A stretch of DNA of 64,000 bases from Hedera helix (lineage: Eukaryota; Streptophyta; Magnoliopsida; Apiales; Araliaceae), in the NCBI GenBank assembly GCA_947179155.2, contig OX359273.1, positions 10,665,001-10,729,000 of the forward strand, read 5' to 3'. Under the pieces are notes generated by a model, which searched no databases, was not told where the DNA came from, and saw only the letters and a list, made by a program, of their open reading frames with translations. Made by a program: the position numbers and the translations under genes. Below, piece after piece: positions 34,887 through 47,175 of the stretch (position 1 is the stretch's first letter; each line of letters starts with the position of its first letter).

Positions 34887-36653
34887 TGCAAAAGTTGAAT
34901 TTTTGAAGTTCTGAAAAATTCTATGTTTAAAAGTTAGTTGAACAACCCTCATATGGGAAAATGTATCTCTAATTTTAAAGAGCCAAATGAGGCAAGAGAA
35001 AATTTTATAAAATTCTATGGTATGAGGTATACATGTTTACCAAATTTGGTGTCAATTGGATGTATGGTTAAAGAATTAAAAATCAGCAAAGCATGAGAGA
35101 AAATCAAAATTTCAGATTTCTGGGCCACGGCCGGGGCCAGATTTTTGTGGGCAAACCACGGCCGGGGCTAGATTTGGCTGAGAGGTCACGGCTGGGGCCA
35201 CGTATAGCAGAGTTTAGAAAAATGTTATTTTTGACCCAAAATAAAATGTTTTGATACTAAATGATAGAGATATATTATATAAACCCTAGATTGATAATAA
35301 TAGACTATGAAAAGGGTGTTGTGGAATAATGAGATCATGAATGGCATAATATAACATGCCTAAAGCTAAGACAAAGTATGTTTAAGGTTGTGAAAAAGGT
35401 CGGAAGCAAGCTAGGATGTATTATTAACCTATATAAGGTGTAATACATCAAATGTGAAATGATTAAAGATGAATGGTCATGTAATTATGAGTTAAGTTTG
35501 TTAAGTTATATTAAGTTATGATCCTATAATGATGACTATAGATTGTATGTTTAAAGATAGCGCTCGAAGTAGCAAACCAACAAAATGACGGATAACAAAG
35601 CCAAACGAGGCAACAAAGGTTAAGTAAATAAATGCAAACCAGGCAAGTGTTCAGACTATAAGGTGCTATTGTTCTATGCGAACTGTGTAGTAGTAAAAGA
35701 TCTGAAATGTGCCCTACGTGCAACTATGTGATTTAACTATTAAGTGAATTACGTGGCATTCATGTATAACATGATACAGTAGAGATGCATGGCGCATATT
35801 ATAAACTGTAAGCATGAAAGGTGTTATTTGAATTACTTGCTGAGCCTATGTGCTCACCCTTACCATGAACTAACATTTTAGGTGAATTACGAGAAGACCG
35901 GAGGATTCCGGTGTAGCTAAGGTATAGAGTATTGAATGCATGAAATAGGCATGAACAAAGTTGTTATATGTGAAATGTGTATGTAAAGAGATGTTGTAAA
36001 TCTATAGAGATAGAATTGTATGTATTGTATTATTTGATGAAGGGATGGAAAAGTTATATGGTTTTGTAATCCATAATGATAGTAGTGAAAAAGTTATATG
36101 GTTTTGTAATCCATAATGATAGTAGTGAAAAAGTTATATGGTTTTGTAATCCATAATGATAGTAGTGACTGTAAAGTGTTCCGAGAAATGTTGCAAAAAG
36201 GATAAGATAAATGTATATAAACAGGAATATGTATGATACAAAAATATGTATGCAGGTATATATGAACATGAGCATGTACAGGAACAGGTATATGTAAATC
36301 AGGCCATTTATGAATAGGTCACGGCAAAATTTTAATTATAGGTTATGTAAATCATGAATATATTTATTTGTTTATAAAATGTAATAGAATAGGTCACAAT
36401 TTATAAATGTTTGACCTAAGTTTAATGAAAGGTAAGTTAACGTTGCGATCCTGAGACATGTAAGGAAAATAAGATAAAGTTTTGAAGAAAAAAAAAATAT
36501 ATGGACTGCATTATGGTCAGCTGAAAGGTTTCAAAGATTAAAGGTTAACTTTTGACGAACGAGATTTCGGTTAATATGGATTTAAAGTTAATGGTTATGA
36601 TATCCAGAGATAAATGGATAGAATTAAGGAAGGTGGGATCTCGGGGCGTTACA
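34887..36653 (+). mobile_element. LTR fragment G (plus), 3' part
   Basis: It ends GGGGCGTTACA and is followed by GT and a Met-tRNA primer site, so it is the right part of a 5' LTR; its left end was lost at the junction with F. It contains GC-rich CCACGGCCGGGGC words (35118-35205), AG|GCAAGT at 35641, hairpin TGAGC-CTATGT-GCTCA (35841-35856), an acceptor-like AACATTTTAG (35872-35881) and a 3 x 40-bp repeat. Confidence 0.75.
36049..36168. repeat. Three identical 40-bp tandem units
   Basis: AAAAGTTATATGGTTTTGTA... is repeated three times without a difference, implying a very recent expansion inside LTR G. Confidence 0.95.
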
Positions 36654-36655
36654 GT

Positions 36656-36666
36656 TGGTATCAGAG
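36656..36666 (+). promoter_or_regulatory. Primer binding site of element G
   Basis: TGGTATCAGAG follows the LTR end by two bases, complementary to the 3' end of initiator Met-tRNA. Only seven bases later a different LTR (H) begins. Confidence 0.8.
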
Positions 36667-36673
36667 TAGTTGG

Positions 36674-37225
36674 TGATAGGGCTAAATTATACGATATTTT
36701 TATTCCCCAATACTTAGTTTTTATATTTATTGTGTGCTTAAATGTTTAATTATTTAGCTTATTTTGGTTTAATAGGTTTTATAGAGTTTTAGTTAATTTA
36801 TGTTAATTTAGGTAATTTTATAGTAATTTTATATTTCTTTTTATTTATGTGTTTTTATTTATTTTTAGTGTTTTAGGGGTTTTATTAATTATTATGTGTT
36901 TTTATTATTTTTATTATTTTTATATTATTTTTATTTATTTTTAATTAATTTATATTTATTTTTGTAGGAAAATTAAACTTTGAGGGCAATTCTGTAATTT
37001 TCGAAAAATCGGCGCGCGCGCAATGCGCGGAAATGGATAAGCAGGCGAGAAACGAAATGACGCCGTTTTTGGCTAGGGAAAGGCAAAGCAGTTCGCGCAA
37101 TGCGCGGCCAGTTAATTTGCATCAGGCGCGTGGCGTCGACGCACCAGCGGTAATAAGGAAAAAGCGGCTTCGCGTGGCATGGTGGCTGTCTCTCCTCTTT
37201 CTCTCTCTACGCATGGCGTGGCGGC
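36674..37225 (+). mobile_element. LTR fragment H, Athila-like, 5' part
   Basis: It starts TGATAGGGCTAAATTATACG and shares the layout of the Athila LTR: a long T-rich part, TTTGTAGGAAAATT, GGGCAATTCTGTAATTTTC, then a GC-rich island (GCGCGCGCGCAATGCGCGG at 37010; CGCGCAATGCGCGG at 37095; CGCATGGCGTGGCGG at 37210). It is cut at 37225 by element C. The ORF-like stretch at 37033-37230 is a by-product of the GC-rich island. Confidence 0.55.
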
Positions 37226-38535
37226 TGTAACGACCCCGAAATTCGATCCAATTTATTACCTTAACTTTCATATTTGTTTAACATTATATTCCTTACGTCC
37301 AAATTTCGGTTCGTTAATAAATCTTTAATCACCTTAATTGATCCATTAATTGATTTTAAAATTATCAATCACCAAAATTCTCATATAATTTTTTTTTTCT
37401 AGATTCAATCCTTGTATTAAGATATTTGAATATTTAAAATCCTTACATTCTGGATCCTAGTCCCTGGATCGCAACATTAACTTTTTCCTTCTTTACAAAC
37501 ATCATACTGTTCAACATTTAAAATTTAATAATGATTATATCTTCACATTTGTTCGTTCAATCGTAATTCACAATTAGACCATTTAATAAATCTTTATCGT
37601 AACAATCATCTTAAACAATCATAGTTCGCCCTGTAACTCTATTCGTCCTATCCAGACAAATTTGTAAATAGATACAATACATTCACATAAATTTTACCAA
37701 TTCACCCACATTGAATCATGACATCGAAATTATAACAGTTACGTATCCAACCTTCTAGATAATTTATCTTTAGCACAATCTGATATTTCTGAAACTCATT
37801 TGTTTACCTGCAAAAGTTTATTTTAAGCAAGTAATGAGCACAACGGCTCAACAAGTTCAACAGTTTAAAATTTCACGTAACACATACCTTAATATGCTTA
37901 GTGTGTGTCATATATCATGTGATTGTGCTTCAAATATAGCAATATATCTCATACCGTTGCACAAAGAACACATTGTGGTCATAATAAACACGTATCACAT
38001 AGCACATAATTTATATGCATTTAAAACAAGAATTACATATCATACAGTCCAACATTTAACATAAAAGGGACTGAAGAACTTGTCTGGCGTCCAGTTATTT
38101 AAATTATTAGCTCAAACCCTTAACTCGATCAACCTATGATCATAAAATAATCAAATAATAATTATTTATCCTCTTATGATATTAATTTAATTAATTAATA
38201 TCATCTCTAGGCCAATTATTAATTTATATAGCCAATTATATTAACCTCATTTCTTAATATATTTATTTAACTTAATATTTAATGCCTTCATTACGGACAA
38301 CCCGGTTCATTGGATAAAATTTAACATAATCAGTTGTCCGGATTTTCATTTATTCATTTTCTAACATTTAAACTCATTAGATTAATATTTAAAATATTTA
38401 AATATTAATCTCCAATATTTAATATTTTTACAAAAATATTAAATTTAATGCCCAAATATCATTTCTATATTTTTAGTATTTTTCTATAATTTTCTATGAT
38501 TTTTAAACAATTTTTAAACATTTATTTTAATTAAA

Positions 38536-38800
38536 AACACTTTCTGAGGGCATTTATGTAATTTTCCGCAGTCAATGGGACAAAATTGGCATTAACAGAA
38601 AAGCTCAGGGGCTTATCCGTAATTTTGCGCGCCCTAGGGACCCATTCGGCATTTTCTGGAAAGGCTGAGGGCATTTCTGTAATTACCGCAACGTTAGGGA
38701 CACGCTCGGTATTAATGGAATTGGCCAGGGCATTTCCGTAATTGACCGAGGACCAGGGCACGTTCGGTATTATCTAAGAAGACCAGGGGCACGCTGGTAA
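38536..38800 (-). repeat. 60-bp (2 x 30) degenerate tandem repeat in C 3' LTR
   Basis: GGGCATTT(A/C)(C/T)GTAATT words alternate with GGGACACGCTCGGTATT-like words about every 30 bp. The same array occurs at 48486-48750 in the other LTR and at 50739-50999 in element A. It keeps the element-sense frame open for 76 codons. Confidence 0.8.
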
Positions 38801-38820
38801 TTTCCAGCCGTGCCGGTCGC

Positions 38821-38975
38821 TCGCGCCATGCGCGGCGACTGTTTCTGCCGACGTCCAAAACGACGTCGTTTCCCAGCTGTTCCAGAAATTCCTCCGCGCA
38901 ATGCGCGGCTCCCCCTTCCGCGTGCCAAAAACGACGTCGTTTTTGGCCCGCGCTACTGAACTTTCGCGCAATGCG
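38821..38975. repeat. GC-rich palindromic island in C 3' LTR
   Basis: Contains CGCGCCATGCGCGG, CCAAAACGACGTCGTTTCC, CGCGCAATGCGCGG twice, and a perfect 24-bp palindrome centred on ACGACGTCGT at 38925-38948. Confidence 0.85.
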
Positions 38976-40673
38976 CGGACAGTTCCCGATTCCTCCTTCT
39001 TTCTCCAGCCGAACAGTGTATCAACTTATCACAAAAATTCACCATTTTAGCTCACTTTTTCACCACAAAATCATTCCAAAAATCATGAAATTAATAGATA
39101 TACATCCTAAAATTATTAGGAATAATTATCTTAATAAATTTCTAATTTTCCACAAAATAAATTTATCCTCATAAATACATAATTGAATGAAATAACTTAA
39201 TTTATACCTTCTAAAAATCCTTTCTTGAAGCTTGTACTCCTTCCTTGATGGCACAAAACTTTCTCTTTCTTGGTGGTGGCTATGGTGTTGAGCGGTGGAG
39301 GGTGGTGGTGGAAGAAAAATGAGAGAGTTTTGCTTGTTTTAGCTTTTCTTTCTTTTTCTTTTCTTGTTTCTTTCTTTTTCCTTTTTATAACCCAAGTTGC
39401 TTAAAATTCTTGAAATAAAAAATCACTCCACCGACTTAGCAACCGGCTAATCCTCTCTCTCGAAAGTTCTACGAAAAAAATCATGCATGCAATTTAATTT
39501 TCTAATACATTACATAATTATAATGTGTAATAAATATTTTATATAATGTATATAAAATATTTATTTTAATTCACTAAAAATCATAATATGATTTATAAAT
39601 AATATTAATACCTCTTTTGGGTACTTTTCTCGACAAATTTTGTACACGCATAACGTCATGCATATAATTATATGAGGTAATTTATACCTCCAAAAATCAT
39701 AAAATAATTCATATCACTTATAAAAATTATTTTCCATAATTTTTCACTTCATTTCTTGAACAACATGTTACATTAACATGTTCACGTTTCTAAAATATTA
39801 TCCTTAATAAAAGTCATAATAATTTCATTATTCATAAATATAATTTTTAATAACTTAAAACATTCCTATTTCTAATTTATTATTCAATTTCTTTAATATT
39901 CATATTAATTTCTTTATATATAAATTATATAATTTAATATTATATAATTTATATAATTACATTCTCCTTTTAAATAATTTCTTAATTTCCTCCAACTTTA
40001 TTCCATTTAATCACCTTATATAAATTACATAATTATTCTTATATAATTTATATAATTATTATTTTCTTCATACCTTATTTTAATTTCCTTATATAAATTA
40101 TATAATTATTATTATATAATTTATATAATTACCTTTCCTTCTCAATTAATTTCTAAATTTCCACCATAAATCTTAATTAAATTTAAAATCCATAATTACA
40201 ACTTTATTAACTTCCTCATTCGCTTTTCATTTAAAATTGGATTAATTTAATTATTAATCCCTTAATTTACATAATTAATAACATTTATAATTATCACTTA
40301 AACATATATATTTATATATATACAAATGTATATATATACATATCTAATTTAATATATTTCACATTATCACGTAACCCCAATTAAATCATAATTTCTGCAT
40401 TTTCATAATAATTTAATTGTACAATTTATTGTACAATTACCTAAAATTCTTTCATTTCTCATAAATTATTTTTAAACAATTTATTTACTTTTCAATTATT
40501 TTAATTCAACATACTTTATCATAATCTCTGTACAGATTTAATTTACGAATTAAATCTCATCACATACCTTAAATCACATAAAATAATAATTAATTTAAAC
40601 AATCTTGATAATTTTATCAATTAAATTCTCATTTAATATTATTAAAGAAATCTTGAAAATTCGGATTCTCACA

Positions 40674-40989
40674 TTCTTCCCCCCTTAACAGGATTCCGTC
40701 CTCGGAATCATAATTGCCGTAATATTTATACGAATTTCATTTATAGCACCTTGTCATACTTTTATCTTGATGAATAATAACTATTTCCATAATAAACATA
40801 TCTTACCTCGTTAATTTCTATAACTCACATGGATAACCCCATAATGGTCATAACTGTTAGAATATTCAATTCTTAACTCAATTCATAATTCCTCTGCAAT
40901 ATTACATTTCATAATTCTTAATGCACTTATCAAAATAACTTCTCATTCTCTGAAAATTTTCTTTTCCATAATCGCATTTACCCTTACTC
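40674..40989 (-). other. Interior of element C, last 316 bp, with polypurine tract
   Basis: Minus strand: TTAAGGGGGGAAGAA stands right before the 3' LTR (40674-40688), and hairpin GATTCCG-AGGA-CGGAATC at 40709-40692. No coding sequence. The same sequence occurs in element A at 54910-55241. Confidence 0.85.
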
Positions 40990-43900
40990 TGTAACGACCC
41001 CGAAATTCGACTCACTTTATTCCCTTAAATCTTATATTTAATAAACATTATTTTCATTACGTCCAAATTTTGGTCCGTTAATAAATCTTTGCTTACCTAC
41101 TTTAAGCCATTAACTGATCAATTACTGAATTTTTCGATATAATTTTTTTTTCTTTTTCTCAACTTAATCATTGTATTAAAACATTTGAATGTTTAAAATC
41201 TTTACCTTTCGATCCTAGTCCCTGGATCGCAACCTTAACTTTTTCTTTCTTTTACACGTATCATAAAACTCATCATTTAAAATTTACTGTTATTTATTTT
41301 CATACAAATATTTCTTGTTGCGTCATTCGTAATCAAACATATAATAATTTCTACCGTAACAATTATACTGACCAATCACAGTTAATAATTGAACTTTTAT
41401 CATATCCAGATTCAACTTATATATACATACAATTCATCAAAGTAAATAAACAAATTTCTCACATTGAATTATATTATTAACAATATAACAATCACATTTT
41501 CTACCTTCTAGGCAATTCATCTTTAACAAAATCCAATATTCTTGAATGTCATTTCTTTCCTGCAAAAATGTTATTGAGCAAATAATGAGCACAACGGCTC
41601 AGCAAGTTCAACAGTTCATGCTTCACATAGCACATACCTTAACATGCTCGGTGTGTGTCATACATCATGTGCTTGTGCTTCTACCCTAATAATATATCTC
41701 ATATATGTTCATATCGTTGCACAAATTACACATTGTGGTCATATTAATCACGTATCACATAGCACATAATTTTTATGCAATTAAAACAAGAATTACATAT
41801 CATAACAGTCAACATTTAACATTTAAGGACTGAAGAACTTGCCTGGATTTGCGTTCATTACGTAATACTTACAAACATCCCACGTATAGCCTTGTTCGTC
41901 AATTAACATTTCTGTGATCTTTATCATTCATCACATAACCTATATATCAAACTCAGGTTATATCACAATTAATAATCTTGTTCGAGAAATAATATTCTTC
42001 TAAATTATTCTACTAAACTTTAACAACGTTGCATTTATCGTAACTTTTTCGTTACTTAATCGTTTACGTTCACTAGTCAGTCAACACACGATCCATAACA
42101 TCTCACGAGTCTAATAAACCTTTCAAAGTCTCCAAAATATTATTCTGGACTTTTCAACCCATTTTTTTTTTTATTTTTTTCGAATTATCCGACAATTTTC
42201 TGTAATTATTTCTATTTATAAAACTATTATTTAATAGCTTTAAAATAGAAATAATAATACAACATACTTTTATATCCTCCAAACACCATCCATATTTATC
42301 TTATATTATTATAAGATTTTTCACCAAGTTTCATAATTTTCTAACATTCATAGAATTTTCTATGAATTTCCACTATTTTTAAATTAACTTTAAATAGCCT
42401 TAAAAATACAATAAATACTATACTCTTCAATAAATTACCAAAATTTTTAACAAATTCTGGAATAATATAACAGTAATGCTGTCCAGAACAAATTTTAGCA
42501 CAAAAATATTTTCAGTAATTAAATTTTAATTTTAATGCACTGAAACTTCCGAAATTCACAGTAATTAGCACGTTTATCCGAAAATTATGAATCTTAAGTC
42601 CATTCCACACGAAATTTAATTCTCTACAACTTCGTAGAAGAAACTTTTTCCAGATTCTACACTGAAATGAACAGACTCCGGACAGATTCACGTTATACTA
42701 CTGCTAATTCTTCCGAAATTCATAGAAATTAGCTCGTTTATCATAAAATTACAAAATTTAAGTCCATTCCACACAAAATTTAATTCTCTACAACTTTGTA
42801 GAAGAAAATTTTTCCAAATTCTGCACCGAACTGCACAGAATAGCTACTGCCGTGACTGTTCATCTTAAATTCCAAAATTTCATGTTTTGATCCAATTTTT
42901 CCCACAATAATTATTCTAAACATCATATAATCCACATATATACCTCCAAAAATGATAAACAACAATCATCTTAAGTATTTACTAATTATTCTAATTATTC
43001 ACTAACTTTTTTCACAAAAATAAATTAACATTATAACTTAATAAAATAAACCAATAAATATGTTTTATACCTTTTTAAGGTTTGAACATCCTTTATTCAA
43101 GCTTGAGAATCTCCCTTTTATGCACCAAATACTTTCTCTCTTTGGCGGTGTTGGTGTTTTCCGGTTGGAAGTGGAGGTGGCTTCGGTGGCATGAAAAGAG
43201 AGAGAGATATGCTTGTATAGTGTGTGTGTGTGTGTTTTTGTTTCTTTCTTTCTCTTTTCTTTATTTCTTTTTCTTTTTAAATACAAAGCAACTAATCATT
43301 TTGGAGAATAACAAGAAGTCCACCGCCTTCCCTCACAACCGACTTAGCTAGCTTCTACCCACTTTTCGGATAAGTCACAACTCATGCATAATTAATTATT
43401 TAATACATTATGTAATTATTTCGGGTAATAAATATTTTATATAATATATATAAAATATTTATTTTAATTCGCCAAAAATCATAATATAATTTATAAATAA
43501 TTTTAATACCTCTTTTGGGTACTTTACTCGACAAATTTTGTACATGCATAACGCCATGCATGTAATTATATGAGGTAATTTATACCTCCAAAAATCATAA
43601 AATAATTCATAGGACATATAAAAATTATTTTTCATAATTTTTCACTTCGTTACTTGGACAACATGTTACATTAACATGTTCACGTTTCCGAAATATTATT
43701 CTTCATAAACGTCATAATAATTTAATTATGCATAAACATAATTTTTAATAACTTAAAACATTCCTTTTTCTTATTTATTATTCAATTTCTTTAATATTCA
43801 TATTAATTTCTTTATATATAAATTATATAATTTAATATTATATAATTTATATATTTACATTCTCCTTTCTTAAATTCTTCCATAATTATTCTATTTAATC

Positions 43901-44558
43901 ACCTTATATAAATTACATAATTATTATTATATAATTTATATAATTATTATTTTCTTCATACCTTATTTTAATTTCCTTATATAAATTATATAATTATTAT
44001 TATATAATTTATATAATTACCTTTCCTTCTCAATTAATTTCTAAATTTCTTCCCAAAATTCTTGATAAAATCTAAAATTCAATAATTTCAACTTTTACCA
44101 ACTCTCTCATTCACTTTTTATTTAAATTTGGATTAATTTAATTATTAATCCCTTTAATTTTCATTAATAACATTTATAATTATTAATTAAACATAACATA
44201 CATATTTATATACAAATGTACATATATAAATATATACATATTTAATTCATGCATTTACATTATCACATAACCTTATTTAAAACATAATTTCTGTACTTCC
44301 ACAATAATTAAATTGTACCATTTATTGTACAATTACCTGAAATTTCTTTTATTCTTCATAAATTGTATTTACACAATTTATTTACTTTTCAATTATTTTA
44401 AATTCACATAATTCATCACCATCTTTGTACAAATTTAATTTACTAATTAAATCCCTTCAAACACTTTAAATAATAATTAACTTAAACAACCTTGATATTT
44501 TTATCAATTAATTCTTATTTGATATTATTTAAGGAATCCTGAAATTCGGATCCTCACA
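40990..44558 (-). mobile_element. Solo LTR D (3569 bp, minus) inserted in element C
   Basis: It runs TGTGAGGATCCG...GGGGTCGTTACA on the minus strand and is flanked by TACTC at 40985-40989 and 44559-44563. It is related to LTRs A and C at both ends but has a different middle: no GC-rich palindromes or 60-bp array; instead a 164-bp unit is duplicated at 42547-42710 and 42711-42845. It keeps the TGAGC/GCTCA hairpin (41586-41601), AG|GCAAGT (41839-41846) and an AAAAG|GTATAAA (about 43075). Short ORFs inside are chance. Confidence 0.93.
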
Positions 44559-44563
44559 TACTC

Positions 44564-47175
44564 AATCCACTTATTTCATACTCTTTCATGCACATCATTT
44601 ATACCCTGCATATTCATCATTCTCTTTTTAGTTCATATAATTCTTCTTCACATTTCATAAATCATTCCGTAATACCTTCATTATTCAATACTAGGCTTTA
44701 AATATTAATCTTTACTTAATTCATCATAATTCTTATTTGAATTTATTTTAAACTTCTGGGGTATCACATTCACCCCTCCTTAAAAAATTTCGTCCTCGAA
44801 ATTTCTATAGATTGACATTTCATTCATTTAAAATATGCACATTTTCTTTGCATTTATTCCACATATCTTTCTTTCTTTCTTTTGATCATTGCACATTGCA
44901 ATTTTCTAATCCATCATCTTTCATAATTTCTTTACTTCACAATTTATACTTTCATTATTCCTCACAATTAGAAAATACTACCCCATCCTACCATCCAATC
45001 TTCATAAGAATAGAGGAATTCAAAATTTTTATTTTGGAAAAACTTTCATGATATGCTGAATGAACATTTATCCCGGTTTACAGTACTTCGCTCCCCGAGT
45101 ACTTCATACTGCAAACCCTGACAGTGGATCAATCTGTCATTAAAGTGATGGATGTTTCACCATACATTGGCATGCCAGATGATTAGTCTGCAATGCCTGT
45201 GTCTTGCTATGCCAGGTGACCATTCGATCAACCTGCAATATTCTTAATCTTTTTGTTCATCTCAGCCTTAGGATTCATTCAAAAGTACTTTGATTGGTTA
45301 TAACTTTCAAAGAATTATGAATTCAATAAATATTTTTCAAAATTTGTCTAGCTGAACCAAATAGCTTAGACTTGTATTTCTTCAACGCTTGTCTAGCTAG
45401 ATCAATTAGCATAGACTAACTTTTAACAATTTATAATCCGCAGATTTTTTTCTTTAAAACATTCATCATGTCAAAACTTTTCAAAACGTCTAGTCGAGTC
45501 AAATGGCAAAGACTTATAGTTCTGACATACCTTCAAAAATCAAAATCATTTATGACTTCATGTTACCGTGTCATTTTGACAGCCCGTTGAGAATTCCGTC
45601 GTTAATAATTCCTGCACCATAAATCATACTTTATGGTGTTGAATCATCTTATAACGAAATAGTACCGCACCGCCTCAACAACACCTTGAGCATTCCGTCA
45701 TTCATCACATCTGCACCGGGCTAAAAGGTGCGTGGTTGATTCTTTTGAAATACATTTTGATGTAAAAATATTTTTGTCTAGCTGATACAAGTAGCATAGA
45801 CACTTTTTAAATCGCTTAAAAATTTCATTTATATTTTTCAAAGCACACACGTGCCAAAACAACTTGAGGCCAAAATTTTCGAAATCTAGCAAAGCTAGAA
45901 GAGTGGGAATATCCTAAATTCCCTAACATTTTAACACACCTGCCACCTTCGTTTCTTTCACTTAATTATATTATTCATTGCTAGGACTATTTTCATTTAT
46001 CATATTAAAATTTCTATCTACTCCAACTTTTCTATACCCCCGTATAGTTCATCAAACTTGCCACATATTATGAGTCCAGGAACTTACCACAAGAATATGA
46101 GTTTTAAAAGCTTGTCCTAGCAATATGTAGTCTGAGAACAAATCAAAGACTATCCATATGCTGAGGGGCTCAAAACATACCATACCAATATGAGTCATGG
46201 ACTTACCATATGCATGAGTTTTAAGAACTCGTGCATAAACTTAATATTATCTATTTATCAGAACCACTAGCGCGACTCTAACATTTCAATGATTATCACA
46301 TAGTAACTAAGTAAACACAGATCCTCCGCCCATACAAAGGATTGTGCAACTCAGTCACCACATGAGTCCTCAATTGAAATTTCGTACTCAAGCTTTCTAC
46401 CCCTTTATCATAACCTTTCTGTCATTCATGTCTCATCATTCTCTGAATTCTTCTTGTACTATTTTATAGTACCATATCTCTTTATAGCATCAAGCTATAC
46501 CTTGTTGACCGTGAACAGGTCTTTCTATTATTTCACATTCTCACTTGATCCCATCATGACCTTGCTTTACAATCCATTCCTTTCTCGCTTCTCTTATCTT
46601 GTGATTGTATCGTAGTACGATCCTCTCGCTGTTCTTGATCATATTATTATGATCTCTTCCTATACGTTTTGGATTACCTTGTCTTATTTATTGCTTAAAT
46701 CAGGTGTCCCCTGATTTTCTTTGAGATTCACCTTTGAATCATTTCAGATATTCTCTTTCAATTATGTTCTTAATTGAACTTATAAATTTTTCTTAATTCG
46801 TTTCATTCAAATCTTTCTTAACATCTTTATCTCTTCCTTATAATCTTATATCTTCCATATTTTCTTTACATTAGCCAATATCTGAGATCCGTATTTCTTA
46901 ACTTACATCTTTCTATCTTAATTTCCCCCATGTTCATCAAACTTATCACGTATTTGGACTCAGGAACTTACCATAATCATATGGTTGGAGAGCTTGTCCT
47001 AGTCAGGCCATAGTCGCCCATTCGCTAAAGGGGCTTCACCATATAATCATGAGTCACGAGTTTACCATACGCTTGAGTTTTCAGAACACTCAACTAACCG
47101 TACTTTTTCTTACGCTAGGTTATAGCCTAAGGTATCATTTACCTACGGTTTATAACCTCTGGCTCTGATACCAAC
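44564..47175 (-). other. Interior of element C, main noncoding part
   Basis: No credible ORF. Minus-strand order: primer site TGGTATCAGAGCC (47173-47161), a block shared with elements A and B (about 47090-46930), a second copy of related text (46250-46040), four 26-nt stem-loops (45801-45776, 45513-45488, 45416-45391, 45371-45346), hairpin CACCATAAA/TTTATGGTG (45638-45615), then a second pre-PPT hairpin AAATTTCG-AGGA-CGAAATTT (44804-44785) with a purine tract and an LTR-like start (44768). Confidence 0.8.
47161..47173 (-). promoter_or_regulatory. Primer binding site of element C
   Basis: Minus strand TGGTATCAGAGCC, two bases from the 5' LTR end; complementary to initiator Met-tRNA. Confidence 0.9.

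Larger units (their letters stand above)
37226..40673 (-). repeat. 3' LTR of element C (3448 bp)
   Basis: On the minus strand it starts TGTGAGAATCCGAATTTTC and ends GAATTTCGGGGTCGTTACA. Element-sense landmarks: AT-rich inverted repeats (40130-39915), TATA-like TTATAAAAAGG with a CCACCACC-rich leader (39390-39240), AGAAG|GTATAAA (about 39211), the GC-rich island (38965-38821), a 60-bp repeat (38800-38540) and the TGAGC/GCTCA hairpin (37850-37835). The GC donor motif is changed to AG|ACAAGT here. Confidence 0.92.

Noticed and set aside
36656..36666. TGGTATCAGAG words as tRNA gene ends
   Set aside because: Only the 3' complement is present, each next to an LTR end, so these are primer binding sites, not tRNA genes.
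40990..44558. D and the C 3' LTR as the two LTRs of one element
   Set aside because: D has its own TACTC duplication, lies in the middle of C's interior and differs from C's LTR in its centre; C's true partner LTR with a primer site is at 47176.
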